A model generated the notes under the pieces. That model saw only the letters and a list, made by a program, of their open reading frames with translations, searched no databases and had not been told where the DNA came from. Below are positions 1 through 11,440 of a DNA stretch of 64,000 nt, piece by piece. Source of the DNA: Augochlora pura (Eukaryota; Arthropoda; Insecta; Hymenoptera; Halictidae); NCBI RefSeq assembly GCF_028453695.1, contig NC_135776.1, forward strand, positions 12,904,663-12,968,662, in the 5' to 3' direction. Every line of letters begins with the position of its first letter. The stretch's first letter is position 1. The translations under genes were made by a program, and so were the position numbers.

Positions 1-100
1 ATGTACATATTATATGCAAATCAAAATAATTATTAAATAAAAAATAATTATACTAAATATTACTAATATAAATTATAATAAGAAAAAACATCGTAAAAAA

Positions 101-376
101 TTAATTGCTTGCTTTATTATGATAAATTTCAAAACATGGCTCCAAACATAAACCGACTCCACAATTTTCACACCAACATCGACTTTCCCTCCGGACGCGT
201 TTCCCTGTATTGTCTCGTTTAGAACAGCAGATTACACATCTTTTTGTTGGCCTGGTTTTATTTTCAGTTTCAGGAATTGATTTTATAAAATGATGTTCTG
301 TCAATTGCATTGGGTTTGGAGTCTTACTAGGGCGTCCATCTTTTGAAGAGAAATGCGGTGAAAAGATCTGAATTAT
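101..376 (-). pseudogene. piggyBac-type transposase, C-terminal zinc-finger fragment (relic)
   Basis: A stop-free minus-strand segment encodes 91 residues that match the end of piggyBac-family transposases. It begins with a linker containing GRPSKTPNPMQLTEHHF, which resembles the GRPS...NPLRLTxRHF segment that precedes the zinc finger in this family. The Cys/His-rich finger follows. Counting from the internal Met at 310, its likely zinc ligands are C25 and C28 (CVIC), C47 and C50, C55, C59 and H64, ending in CFEIYH. In intact proteins this domain recognises the transposon ends. The reading frame closes with a stop at 101-103. The N-terminal domain and the DDE/D catalytic core are absent, and an in-frame stop lies just upstream at 377-379, so this cannot encode an active transposase. 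Flanking DNA is very AT-rich. I could not identify terminal repeats, and the left end may be cut off by the window edge. Confidence 0.88.
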
Positions 377-381
377 CTAAA

Positions 382-411
382 TTAAATTCCATCTTCACTG
401 TCACTTTCCAT
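382..411 (-). other. Possible remnant of the piggyBac transposase N-terminus
   Basis: Just upstream of the zinc-finger fragment, in a different reading frame, a minus-strand ATG opens the peptide MESDSEDGI followed by a stop. Acidic Asp/Glu/Ser-rich starts of this kind are common in piggyBac-family transposases. If genuine, the original start now lies within about 10 bases of the C-terminal region, meaning nearly the whole protein was removed by an internal deletion that also shifted the frame. Nine residues are too few to be sure. Confidence 0.3.
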
Positions 412-1749
412 TATAATCCTTCAAAATCAAACATTTTCTCAATATACATACACGCACATAAATAAAAGATGGTACAAAAATAGAATAAAAAATGTATTCT
501 TTAGAAATTTTGAATGGAGTAAAAATGCTAGTACTTACAAAAGGTTTTGCAATGTTTTACAATAATATATAACAAAGAAAACAATATCCAAGAGTTCGAA
601 CAAATATTCAACAACGTCTGGCCAGTGTGGATCGTTCATATCTTATACAAACTACGAAGAATTCAAACGGGCGAGCAGCGCTCGGGTTGATGCGTGTGGG
701 CATGTGTGACGTGCGCGAGCACTGCTCGTTCAAAAGCATCAAGTGGTTAAACTGGCCCGACTGGATAAAAAAATTCGATCGGAACGAGGAGACGATTCAT
801 GGAAACTGATTAATCGGTCGCGCTGGCGAGATGAGCTGCATTCGACGATTACATTTTCACCAGGGCCAAACAGAAATTCCTAACAGTCCGTGAAACACGA
901 ACAAACCGGTGTTTACACGCGGTACACGTAAACCTGTTGAATTGCGTTTCGAATACGTTTGTTTCGAAACTCGTACAGGTTGACTCGCGGGGTCGGCCAA
1001 TCAATATGTAACGGGGAAGTTTGTTTCGGCGTGTTGCGATGCCGGTCGGGGGCCGGCTTACCGCCATCGACGCGCGGATACTTTCCAGCTGATAAATGTA
1101 ATTACCGTTCGGTCGGATGTAATATACACTTCGGGTCCGTTCCGGCCGCGTTCGAACAATAGGAGGCTGACAAACGCATAAGTCAACCGCGACGCGGCCT
1201 CGCGCAAAAGTTGATCGATGGCTTTTACCTTGTTCCTAACCTGTGCCCACACTTTCACCGACGCGTTTCGCGCATTCGAAACGCTTCGGCTAAGCGCAGT
1301 TTCACGCATTCGCCTATATTTTCTCGCGTTCGATAACTACCATGTGGTCTGTACAATTTATTATTATCTTTCTCCCAACTTAAACGATTCGAAATGATTT
1401 TATAAGATGAGAAATGTACATTTTAAGAATAGTAAACTCGATTATTATATATATATTTTTAAAAATAATAAACTCGGTTTTTCTTCGAGTCGGTAATACT
1501 CTGTTGCTGAAATATTGCAACAATATCGTTGGCAATATTTAAGGACCGCGTCTAAAACGCGAGGCTGGACAAAGAAACAGATAAAATAAGGAAATGATGC
1601 GGAGCTATAAAATTTAGTACTAATAACAGGAAACAACGAAACGACGGAGCTATTAACGAACTTTACGGCACGAGCATTTCGATAAATAACTCTACAATAA
1701 AATTTTTAATGCTTTCTACTTTACGATCGGTAAAAAATTCTCTAACCGA
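412..1749. other. Noncoding tract, no gene recognised
   Basis: The first part is AT-rich and may be the remainder of the piggyBac relic, including a minus-strand donor-like TGTAAGTACT near 531-540. From about 650 the base composition becomes mixed and CpG-rich. Short open frames overlap on both strands and resemble no known protein. A small inverted repeat lies at 1510-1540. Nothing else stands out. Confidence 0.6.
1510..1540. repeat. Short inverted repeat (hairpin)
   Basis: Nine-base perfect arms, AAATATTGC at 1510-1518 and GCAATATTT at 1532-1540, flank a 13-base loop. No association with a terminator or RNA gene is evident. This may be a chance AT-rich hairpin. Confidence 0.5.
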
Positions 1750-1778
1750 ACGTTCCGTTTCTGTTACAGGTAAGTCTG
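1735..1778 (+). promoter_or_regulatory. Recursive splice site (ratchet point) candidate 1
   Basis: A 3' splice site abuts a 5' splice site with nothing between them: GTTACAG|GTAAGTCTG, junction 1769/1770. Upstream are a consensus-like branch point CTCTAACC (about 1740-1747) and a short pyrimidine-rich stretch (CGTTCCGTTTCTGTTACAG) with no AG between branch point and junction. In ratchet-point splicing the upstream intron part is removed to this AG. The GTAAGT then serves as a new donor, leaving no sequence in the mRNA. The pyrimidine tract is weaker than in the other two sites. Confidence 0.5.
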
Positions 1779-2800
1779 CGGATCGATGTCTTCGACGATC
1801 GGAGCAATCCGTCCTCCCTCGCCTGGTAGCACAAACAGTCTGCGCTACGGTTTCGTAAAAGATTTCTCTACATATGCATATATAAGAGTTTCCCTGGGGT
1901 AGCAAAAGTTTAATGCCGTCCTAAACTGGGTTCTCGTTTGGTTCGTTTCAATTATCGGGGTTCCACAGCCCGACCTCGTGGTCGTCGTTAATTCGGCGTA
2001 TCGATCGCGTCGATGATTGCGCTCATCAGATTTCGCGTTCCGTCCCTTTCGGTAGTCTTCGTATAAACGCGGCCAGATAAACAGCGGTAACGCGAGTTGC
2101 CTGAATCGGAATAGGTCCTTTGGACAGGGTACGTGCGGGCTAAATCGGTAAATCGGATCGGGTTCACTTTAAAACGCCAATCGAGGTGCCTGACAGTTTA
2201 CTCGCGGCGGTTTTGCGTCGACGCGACGTGGTCGTGATCGACGGCGCATCATTTCTGGGAGTCCAATTCGAAACCGACCGAGCTCTGCTCTCTTCGTGCG
2301 ATTACGAGTGAAGCGATTTCAAACGTAAACTGCATTAAAATCTACAGTCTGCTTAATCGTTTTTAACGTTACTCGCATGGGAACAATTATCGTTATCGAG
2401 CCGGTGCAATAAGTGGCTGCAATAATGTAAATGTAAATAAAAATACATGGATTCGTATTATTAATTAGGCAAACTCGGTTGCAGCGCTCCAAAAGAAGCT
2501 GCAAATCTGTGCGATTTTATAATTAACTTTTTCTGCGATTTTAACCAACCAGAACATCCTGGAAGCTCTCGCATCTTAAAATTACATTAAACCAACGTTT
2601 CCATTAAAATATCGTTGTAACTTTTAATTTCATTTCATTTCACCTCGAGAAATCTTGACAGGTGTTCATACTCGGTGCTGTCTTATTTAAGTGGTTTCAA
2701 CCCTACCTAGAATAAATGTAGTAACGATTAACGTGAAAATGTCTTATGAATTTTATTTATACATTAATGCCCGAAATAGTTAGGAAAATTAAACGTAGCT
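1779..2800. other. Noncoding tract, no gene recognised
   Basis: Mixed composition, CpG-rich in the first half and AT-rich in the second. No homology-bearing reading frame, RNA gene or repeat was recognised. Confidence 0.6.
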
Positions 2801-3138
2801 TTAACCAGTTAACTGTGGCGATCTCTTTGCAAAGCGCCCACCAGCGTGTGTCGCGATAATCAAGTGATGACGATGGAAGCTATGAATCCAACTCAAATTA
2901 TTTATAATTTTCATTTGTTTGTTTCATTTCGTCTTGACCTCTAAATATTTTACATATATTAAAATTTACTTATTTTATTTTATTTAATTTATATATTAAA
3001 ATTTAGTTTTCACCAGAATTACAGTTTAAATATCAAATTGTAACAGAATTTTACGCACGACGGATATAATAGACGTGACACAAAATTCTACCACATCTCC
3101 ATGACGGATATAGTCGTCAAACACATTTAACTGGTTAG
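2801..3138 (+). mobile_element. TTAA-flanked MITE-like element, family A copy 1
   Basis: The element starts with TTAACCAGTTAACTGTG and ends with the near-complement CACATTTAACTGGTTAG, giving terminal inverted repeats of about 14 bases. The left flank is TTAA and the right flank is TTAG, one change from the TTAA duplication produced by piggyBac-type transposition. It has no coding capacity. A second copy lies at 15765-16063 in the opposite orientation, with long matching blocks (for example CGATAATCAAG and CATTTGTTTGTTTCATTTCG after inversion). This copy carries about 40 extra AT-rich bases in the middle. Confidence 0.82.
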
Positions 3139-6100
3139 TAATTCTTTCATCCAATTAAATCACTTTCAGTACGCGGTAGACTAAAGCTAACCAGCAATAT
3201 TTTAAAAAAAGAGGTTAACTACGGTTACTTGAATATAGAATATCTGACGCGAAATTAAATGGATCTTCCACTCACTCCGTTATGCATAATAGAACCAATT
3301 ATTAATCAAGATATAGAACAAAGATATTTTTCGAGAAAGTTACGGAATTTGTCGAACGACCGTTACCGGGGCTTGTTTAACCAACATAGGATTCATAAAT
3401 CATCGGTCCAGTTAAATCGAAATTCTACGGTAATTATAAGCTAAATCAACGGGGTAGTCTTTAAACGATTATCGAACCATTCCGGGGACAAAATAGCGTG
3501 AAACGATGAAGCCGAGGGCGAGGTGGCACCCCTTGTAGCAGGGTGTCGACGGAAAAGCGTGGTCCGCCGACCGGCCGATCCCGAATTTTCGGCGAGTGTT
3601 TAACGACTAATTGCGCGCTTGTCGTTCGAGCACTTTGAAATCGGAATCGGAGTGTTCGGCTCTCTCAACACCGATCGCCCGAAGGGAAACCAGCCAGCGA
3701 ACACGGCTAATGGATTCGCGGGTCGTCGTGTTCGCGTTACAGGGCGACTCAAGCAACCGGTTCCCGGCCTCGTCTCCGATCAATTGCGCCGCGCCAAGAT
3801 ACCAAAAAACCGTCGCGCGGCCGCGCCGCTCTTTCTCGAATTTCATTTCGCGATTTATTCCGCTTTATTACTCGGTAATACGTTTCCGGTGGGGAGAACG
3901 AGGTTTCCCCCGTTTTGTTTTCGCCGGCAAAATACTTGCGAATATTTCATTACGAAACGCGCCGCAGAATGGAACACGCTTGAAAAATTACCTCCACGCG
4001 TTTCCCCTCGTTAACACGACCGCTCGACCAGTCTTTTTACCTACCTCCGTACGCCATGCACTTTTCTTTTTATGCGTATTGTAACGGTGAGGTATTACAT
4101 TTAAGATACGATTAAATAAAACTAAGCTTTTATCGACCGGTCCATTTGTTCCGGGCAAAGGTTGTTCGACGATGTACAAATTTTAATGGGCTACCTGTAA
4201 CGGTGAACTTTCGAGCTTGAGAATACTTTGCTCCACTTTTTTCGAGGTATTCTTGCTGTCCGGAAGGATCTGCCCTTTTGCGATAGACTCCGATGAAATA
4301 TAAATCCGAACAAACTCGACGACGATCTTCGTGTAAAATAATAAAATAAAATTCTGTTTCGCTCGTTAAGAACGCATCTCTAAATTATCTAAACATTTGT
4401 ATCGAGACGTAGTAAAATGTTTAGCATTCCTTGCTCATTTTGGCAAACGCGTCTGCAAAATCCGACGCTATAAACGGTGCTCCATTTGCAGGATGAAACT
4501 ATGAAGCAACAATCGGTGTTATCCGGCCAGATCTTTACGACCGTTTTAAAGGATGCCAGAGCGAAACGGTCGCCGTCGTTTGAGCGGTCCTGTACACACG
4601 TACAATCGACAGGGGACGAGTGTCGGTGCACACGATCACAGAGGCAATGTTTGCTGCGTGGGTGCGGCGTGATACATAGTAATGGTAGAACGAGAGCCGG
4701 CCTGCGGCCCGGAGGGCGCCCGAAAATCCGCAGGAATTAACACAACTGAATTTCAAGTCCCCGTCCGCGGGCTCGAACTTCACCTCCGACAATTTCCATC
4801 CGGTATATCGTTCGGAATCTTGATTATGACGGGAGTAGTTTTGACGGATGTACGTGCTCCTCGTCCCCGGGGATCGCGAGCCTCGGGTTCAGAATGCGGG
4901 AACGCGTCAGCTCCGCGAGCGAATTATTTTATGACGCTGCCGGATAGTTGCTCTTCCGTCCTCCCTTGTTTGAGTTCCAGACAGCTGAACTTGCTGAACA
5001 CCGCAGCAAGCTCGCGATGTCGGATTCCTTCGCGCGAATACGGGATTCCCGATAATAACGCGCCGCCGAGTTCATGAATCATGCTTCCTCGAAACTCAAA
5101 GATAGATCTTCTTGGAAAACCGCTACGAAGACCGTTGATCCCGCTTGCCGTCCTTCGAGGCGTCCGGGGTAGCGTGTTCTGGTCTAGCCACCGTCGATGC
5201 TCTCGTCGCCAGAACTTTCTTCTCATTTTTTAAAAGCCCAACCATAGATAGATCTTTTTTATAAAATCACTGGAACGAACGGCGATCCCGCTGTCGTTCA
5301 ATTCCAATTTGTTCAAAGCGATTTATAGAAACATGTATTTCATTCTCATGGTCGCCGAACAGCACCGTTTTCAAAATCGATGACATAATTATAGGACCGT
5401 AGTCGATCCAGTAAGCTAAAAAACTGAATTTAAATGTACAATGATCGAGTAGCTTCGTGCGAGACAGTTCGTTTACCATAAGTCGAAAGACAATTACAGC
5501 AATGGACGGAGCGATGCAAAGTAAATGGAGATATAGAAGAAAAATGATGAAACAGGTTGTCATCGGGGATAATTAAGGTGACTTGGAATTGTAGATAGAT
5601 TCGAGTACCTGCCTCTGCAGCGAAACAAGCGGGAGTGATGAAAATTGATGACTAGCAACTTCTAGCTAGACCCTCATGGAGTAGAACTGTACGTTTTGTA
5701 GTTGGGTGGCAAGCGATGGTAGCTAATGACCGAGGACATGCCCTAATTTAGCCTCTAGACGCATCGGAACGATTGGTTCTTGTGGAGAAAGTTGGACGTG
5801 GACGAAACAATGGAAATTTCCTCTAGGCGAGGCGTAGGAACAACAGTGTCAAAATATTGACGACTAATATGTACCTAAATGAATACAACAGCAGAGTTCA
5901 ACGGCATCAGGATGCGGGGGTGGGTGCGCTTTTCTTTCGAAGCTATAATCACTATAATTTCTCTATCGTGTACATTAGGTTGACTCTACGAGAAAAATTG
6001 TCAGTGTCTTGCAAATCGAAGCCACTCCAGGCTCGAAATTCTTCATCTTCTGAGCAAACCGATGGACAGTTAGCACCCTAGCGTGCCGGACGGTAGCCGC

Positions 6101-7361
6101 CACGGCAAAGGCGCAGCCGAGATTCCCCCAATCCAAGTAATGGCCCTGGAAGCGGCTGGCTTAGAAGTCCATGGCCCGCTAATGGGAATTAAGTAATGCC
6201 TTACGAGATCGCCGCATAAGCCGTAGCACGTCGGCCGACGAGTTACACAATGGCCCGGTGATTCGAGCAGAGGCCGTTGTTCCGCGATGCGGAGAGTCGG
6301 GCCGGTCACCGCGCCGTTGCAGTTGCAGTCGCAGTTTTTGCGTTACGTAAACCCCGCGTACCGTCCCGTGTTTCGTCCGAGCCCGTTCTTATTCCCATTG
6401 AAAATCTCGCGCGTGTCCAGGCTCGTTGGCCCGTGTGCAAGCATTATCAGGTCTATCGGGACCTAAAACTCGAACCTGTATATCTGGTTACCATTCGTTC
6501 TGCCGATTATGAAAGCCATTGTGCTGAACGGCAGCGAACCCTGGCTAGACTAGCCTGCACCGGCTTCTTTCGCCTGCTCTGCTATCCCCCATTGTAACCG
6601 CGAATCGGCCGTGGCGACCTTTCCACGCCGTTTCCGGAAACTGTCTCGGAAGAGACGCGCGGCCGGCAATATGTCAGCGAACACTGAACTAATAGCCACG
6701 TTGAATGAAGTCGTTGATTGCGCACCGGACGGATTCTTTTCGGTCCGCCGAGACGAATCGCGACTCTGTTTCGTAGATTGGCGCGACGAGGCAGAGTTCC
6801 CTCTGTGCCAAACAGTTACAGTTATTGCTTTATAATTCTTTCGCTCGATGTTCGGTGGGACGGGAAAAAAAAACACAGTCGAGCAGCCCGGAAGCATGGG
6901 CAGGGTTTGGTATCGCGAAAGACGCGTCGGAGAAATGGCGGCGCGTGACGTAACAAAGTTTCGCGTGGCCCGAGGGCAGTCGGTGGATCGCATGCAAAAC
7001 AGCGGCTGGACGGAGAGCGTGGTCCTTTGACGGGGCCGTGGCCGCGGCGCATAATTGAGGGAGCAGGACACGTAAGAGGCGCTTTAACATTTGGCATAGT
7101 TATGGTAGATCGCCTGTCTCCCCTGCCTCTGCCCCTGCCCCGTCGACGCCGCATTCAATATACAGCCGAGAACGAGTGGGAGGAACTACGGTCCGAGGGC
7201 GCCGGAGTTTCTGGAAGACCATTAATGGAAGCCGGCGGTCGAAGGATCCTTTGAAACCATATGGAATTTCCCATGCAGAAAATCGGATATTATACCACGG
7301 GCTACAGCGAGCGAGCATTGTGCAAGCCGCTGCACCGCGCGGAAATGCATTTGCGCGGCAT

Positions 7362-7385
7362 GGCGCGCGCGCGCGCGCCCGCGCG
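7362..7385. repeat. Alternating GC dinucleotide tract
   Basis: An almost uninterrupted run of alternating G and C (GGCGCGCGCGCGCGCGCCCGCGCG). Such purine-pyrimidine alternation can adopt Z-DNA under torsional stress. No gene is attached to it. Confidence 0.8.
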
Positions 7386-10300
7386 ACACCCTTTCGCAAA
7401 TGGGAAATGTTTTCGAGTTTCGGGGAAATTTCTCTGTCCTCGTTCCGCGCAGCTTCCTCGCCAATCGGTTTCCCGCGCAAATCGCTCTATTGTTTCGCTA
7501 ATGGAAAAAGATTGTAAATTTTTGTTAAACACTGCGCGCACTGCTGCCGAGTGCCCGCGAATTGCGCGTGCCGGCTGCAGTGTTTGCAAGGTAGTTTGCC
7601 GCGGCGCCGGAAGTTCGCGAACCTGCGTTAATAGGTCGATCCTCCCCCGAGAAATGGCTTCGAAATCCCGCAAAAACTTTGTAACGTGTACACGATTAGT
7701 GTGTTACCTGCATTAGCGCGGCTAGACTGCGCGTTAAGCTATTTGTTGTTAAGGTAGGATTTCCTGGAAGCATCGGACGCGCGCGTTCCTGTATTTTCTA
7801 TTAACGTTAGTCGAAGCATTTATCATCCAGTATATTGCCGTCCATCGGATAGAACGGTGTGTGAAATTGACTCGCACTTTTCGTCACTGTTAAAAGGGGA
7901 AGACGATTATTAACCCTCGTACGGGGAACCGGGAGCGATAAGACGAAGAAGAGAAGATACGAGTCGTGGAGTTTCGTTTCCAAACGCTTTTTCTCGGATC
8001 AAGCTACCTTAGACCCTCGATCGCAATATACAGAAGATCGCAAGCAGTGCAAAATTGCTTCCTGCAATTTTAATTCAGCTGCGGCACGGCATTCGACCGA
8101 ATGCAGCCAGTGTAAAGCAGAAAAACCAGAGGATCTGCAAAGTTTACGAGCCTGGGCAAAGTTTGAACTCGTGGCTCCCGGAAAGTGGCCCTGCTCCGAA
8201 ACCGATGCTGCAGGATCCACTTCATCGAGCTCGCTTTGCAGGCTCTCCATCACAGCCGAGGTTTAAGATCGGCCACTTATGATGTTCAAAAATTCTCCTT
8301 CGTTCGAGCTAGACATCGATCAATCCGGGGGTAGCTATCGATAACGAGCTCAAAGCAGTCGGGCCCCGGCGAAAAAAGCTCGGGGAGCGACGGAAAAGAG
8401 CATAGACTATGAAAAACGGTCGACGAGCATCGAGCGCGAACGCGAACGCGTCTCCCTGTCAGCGAGCGTCGCGACCAAAAAGGGCATAGGTTATCAGCCG
8501 TTTCGATCAAATTTCCGTCTTCCACAGCCGGGTGGTTCCGTCCCCTCCTAAAGCACGGTTCCACTTATGCGGGGAGGCGGCTGCATTACCTGCACCTTCG
8601 ATTTCCTATCCGCGGTGCCGGAGGAATCGTCCGTTTAGGGGCTTTCGCCGGGAAAAATGACCACGCCTGGCGCGTTCTCGGCCGATGGCCGGCGACCTGG
8701 CTTGCTCCTGGGTCACCTCGGACGATAACTTTCAGGTCTTGGTTCCAGTCGCTGGCTTCCGGAACAATAACTCCGCGGCCCTAACTCAAATGCGACCAGA
8801 CTTTGCCGCGATAACGCGAGATGCTCGGTTAGTTTAGGTGATTAAGGAGCTGCGGTATTACGAGCGGTCCTCCGTGCCCGTTTCCGGTGCCGAGCTGCGA
8901 TATTTATCCTACCGTAGAGTCGCTGCCGTCGACTCTTGTTCATGCTACCCTGTTTCCCGAATTCACCGATACCGAACTTTACTTAGATCCACGAAAGATT
9001 CTTGTTCGTCGATTTTCTTTTTCGCACCTTCAATATACTACAGTTTCCAAGAGCATCCTCCGACGTCCTCTTTGATCTCTTTAGGCCCGACGACTTTCTA
9101 TTTCTTCTAGTTTATTCCGCCCTACTATTTTCCACCCCTTCAGAGTCTAAGTAAACTTTTAGAACCCTCGAGACTTCGGAGTCTTCAAACTTCAAGGTCC
9201 TCATTAGATCGGACGGTCCTCCTGAACTCTTGAAAGATTAAAGAGCACTCTCCTTGACACAACCAGTCACAAAACTACAAGAATATTTTATTTAGTTTGC
9301 CCAGAATGCTTTGAGAAGATTCTTTATACTACCGTGTCAAAGATGTCGACGGTATTTAATTCCCGATGAAGAATTCGTAGTCGTTTAAACGTAATAAAAG
9401 CTTGGCCTTATATCGTATTCTAATCCTTTGATAGAAAGATTTTCGGAAGCGCGTGCCTTTGGAAAATTAAATGAAAGATAACCGGTCGTTCAAAGGTTCT
9501 AGACTGGAGCCACCCTTTAAATAAGATCGTAGAGAGATTCCAGCGAAAGGTCGAATAGCGAGGGCCGGATTGAAACGAAAAGCTGCGGCAGAAGACGGTC
9601 GGTAGACGTCGGGAGACGACTATCGGTCGATTAGCCGACGCGATACAGTTGATCGAGTCTGTGTCGATCGAGATCGTTATTCCTTGGCCGGAAGCCACGG
9701 GTAGGCAGCCCGTTTACCCTAAGCACGTACACGCACGTGCGTGTGTCATTCCAGCGTGACGCGCGAGATCCAATAACGCTCGACGAAACACTCGTCTATA
9801 TGATAATGAAGCGGCGTCGCCGAAATTAATGCCGCTGTGTTGCGGGACCTCCCGACGAAATCGATCGAGACACATTCGACCGGGTGTCTCGCGCGCATAC
9901 GATATGACTTCCGCGATCCGCCGCGGACGAATGAAAATTCAAATCGGAAACCGACGGGCATGGTTACACACGGCGTGTCTATTGCTCCGCTAATCGATCC
10001 CGTGCCGGCCGCGGCAATTTTCCAACCTGGGATTATAGGTCGATCTCGCGAATCTAGGTCGGTCACACGGTCTCTCCAAATTCTCACCGATTTTGTTTCA
10101 GCCACGTACGTCACTCGGTGATCGCGGGTCACTGCGGGCACTCCGCATTCGAGAGCAAACAGATCGAGCGCGAATCAAAATGTTTCAAGAATTTCACGCT
10201 GCAATTGGCCACCGAAATCGCGGAGCTCTTTGCTCTGCAGTCGTCGATATTGTTGATTAAATTATGCGCAAACCTGCTCTACTTTTCCGCCGCTCGAGCT

Positions 10301-10445
10301 TCGCTAAATGGAATTATTCCGATCCAATTGGATTAAAAATGTGTTTCTCCGATTAGTTCGGATAACCAAGGATTTCACTGAATCGCAAAGCGTGCCGTGC
10401 TCGGAATAGCTCAAGCTTAAATGACCCGTTACGATTAGGCAGCCG

Positions 10446-10467
10446 CACGCGTCGCGTCGCGTCGCGA
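10446..10467. repeat. GCGTC pentamer repeat
   Basis: Short tandem copies of CGCGT/GCGTC (ACGCGTCGCGTCGCGTCGCG), with CpG in every unit. Related pentamers recur near 38268 and 55976 on the opposite phase or strand. Confidence 0.6.
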
Positions 10468-11370
10468 GATTGGTTCATTTGTCAGAAGATGCTAGCGTGT
10501 AATTTTGGAACGAACAATTCCGATTCGTGATATTTCCACCAGATCTCTCTTCGTTAATCAAATAGCCGAAATGAAATTGTTGGGAAGCTTCGGGCTCTTT
10601 TTATAGTTCAAAGGCAACGAGAAACAGCCTGCAATTTATCTATCGACACGAGACTGGATCCAGTCGATTATCCCGTTTTCAAACCTCGAGAAGCGTGATA
10701 ATCGAAAGAGTAATTAACGCGATAAATCTCGCCGGTCCAGTGTTTATCTTAGCAAATGAATTGCTTCGATATGTCGAGTTCTAATAATCGCCGCGTGGGC
10801 GATCGGCGCGTCAAAAGAGCACGAAAAAGCTCGGTTTCGCAGACAGCGGTCACCACCGCTCCCGATAAATCCCGCGCCGTTGAAAGTGTGAAACCGGTCG
10901 CGTGCAGACTAACAAAATTGCACTAAACGATCACGTCGGGTGACTACTTTCCCCGGCGAGCCGTTGGCTGGGAATCAAAGCGCATTGTCGCTGCGCTTAT
11001 CCGCTAAGAATCGAGTCGTCTCGCATGCAAATGATCGGTTCTCGGCCGGCCATAATTCAGCGGCGTGGCCCGGCAAGCCATGAAATCATTTGACCTCTAG
11101 TTACTTCGATTGCACGTTGCTAAGAGTGCGCGGGGCGCGCGCATTATGCATCTGGCCCGAGCGCGATGCAGCGCGCGCGATGGGCCACGCTCACTCGGCC
11201 GTTCAGCCGGCTAAATATTCGTATTCATGTATTCATTGAATAATTGCGGGATATGCGTGTCTCGTCGTTGCATCCTGGCCCGCAGGGAACCTACGCGGCG
11301 TTCCCGCAGGAACAGGACACGCCCCGGCGATCAGACACGCGGCCACGAGCTAGGGTTACTATAGCATACC

Positions 11371-11440
11371 ATCTTCCTCTCTCCATCTCTCTCCCTCTCT
11401 CTGTCTCTCTCCCTCGCTATCTCTGTCCCTCTGTTTCTCT
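11371..11440. repeat. Imperfect (CT)n microsatellite
   Basis: A pyrimidine-rich block of CTCTCT units broken by CC, CAT and TGT. It reads as (GA)n on the minus strand. Confidence 0.85.

Larger units (their letters stand above)
3139..11370. other. Long noncoding tract, no gene recognised
   Basis: CpG-rich, mixed-composition DNA without a recognisable exon. The longer open frames (for example near 3.6-4.1 kb, 6.3-7.7 kb and 9.7-10.1 kb) sit opposite other open frames, are dominated by Arg, Ser and Pro, and match no domain I know. They look like chance frames in GC-rich DNA. The only structured item is the alternating GC run near 7363. A TTAACCCTCG motif near 7912 resembles the end of a TTAA element but has no partner. 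Confidence 0.55.

Noticed and set aside
3611..4084. Overlapping plus-strand frames of 157 and 131 codons
   Set aside because: Two plus-strand frames and a minus-strand frame are open over the same GC-rich bases, and the composition is Arg/Ser/Pro-rich without any motif.
7908..7940. TTAACCCTCGTACGGGG, like a TTAA element terminus
   Set aside because: No inverted partner ending GGGTTAA was found downstream.
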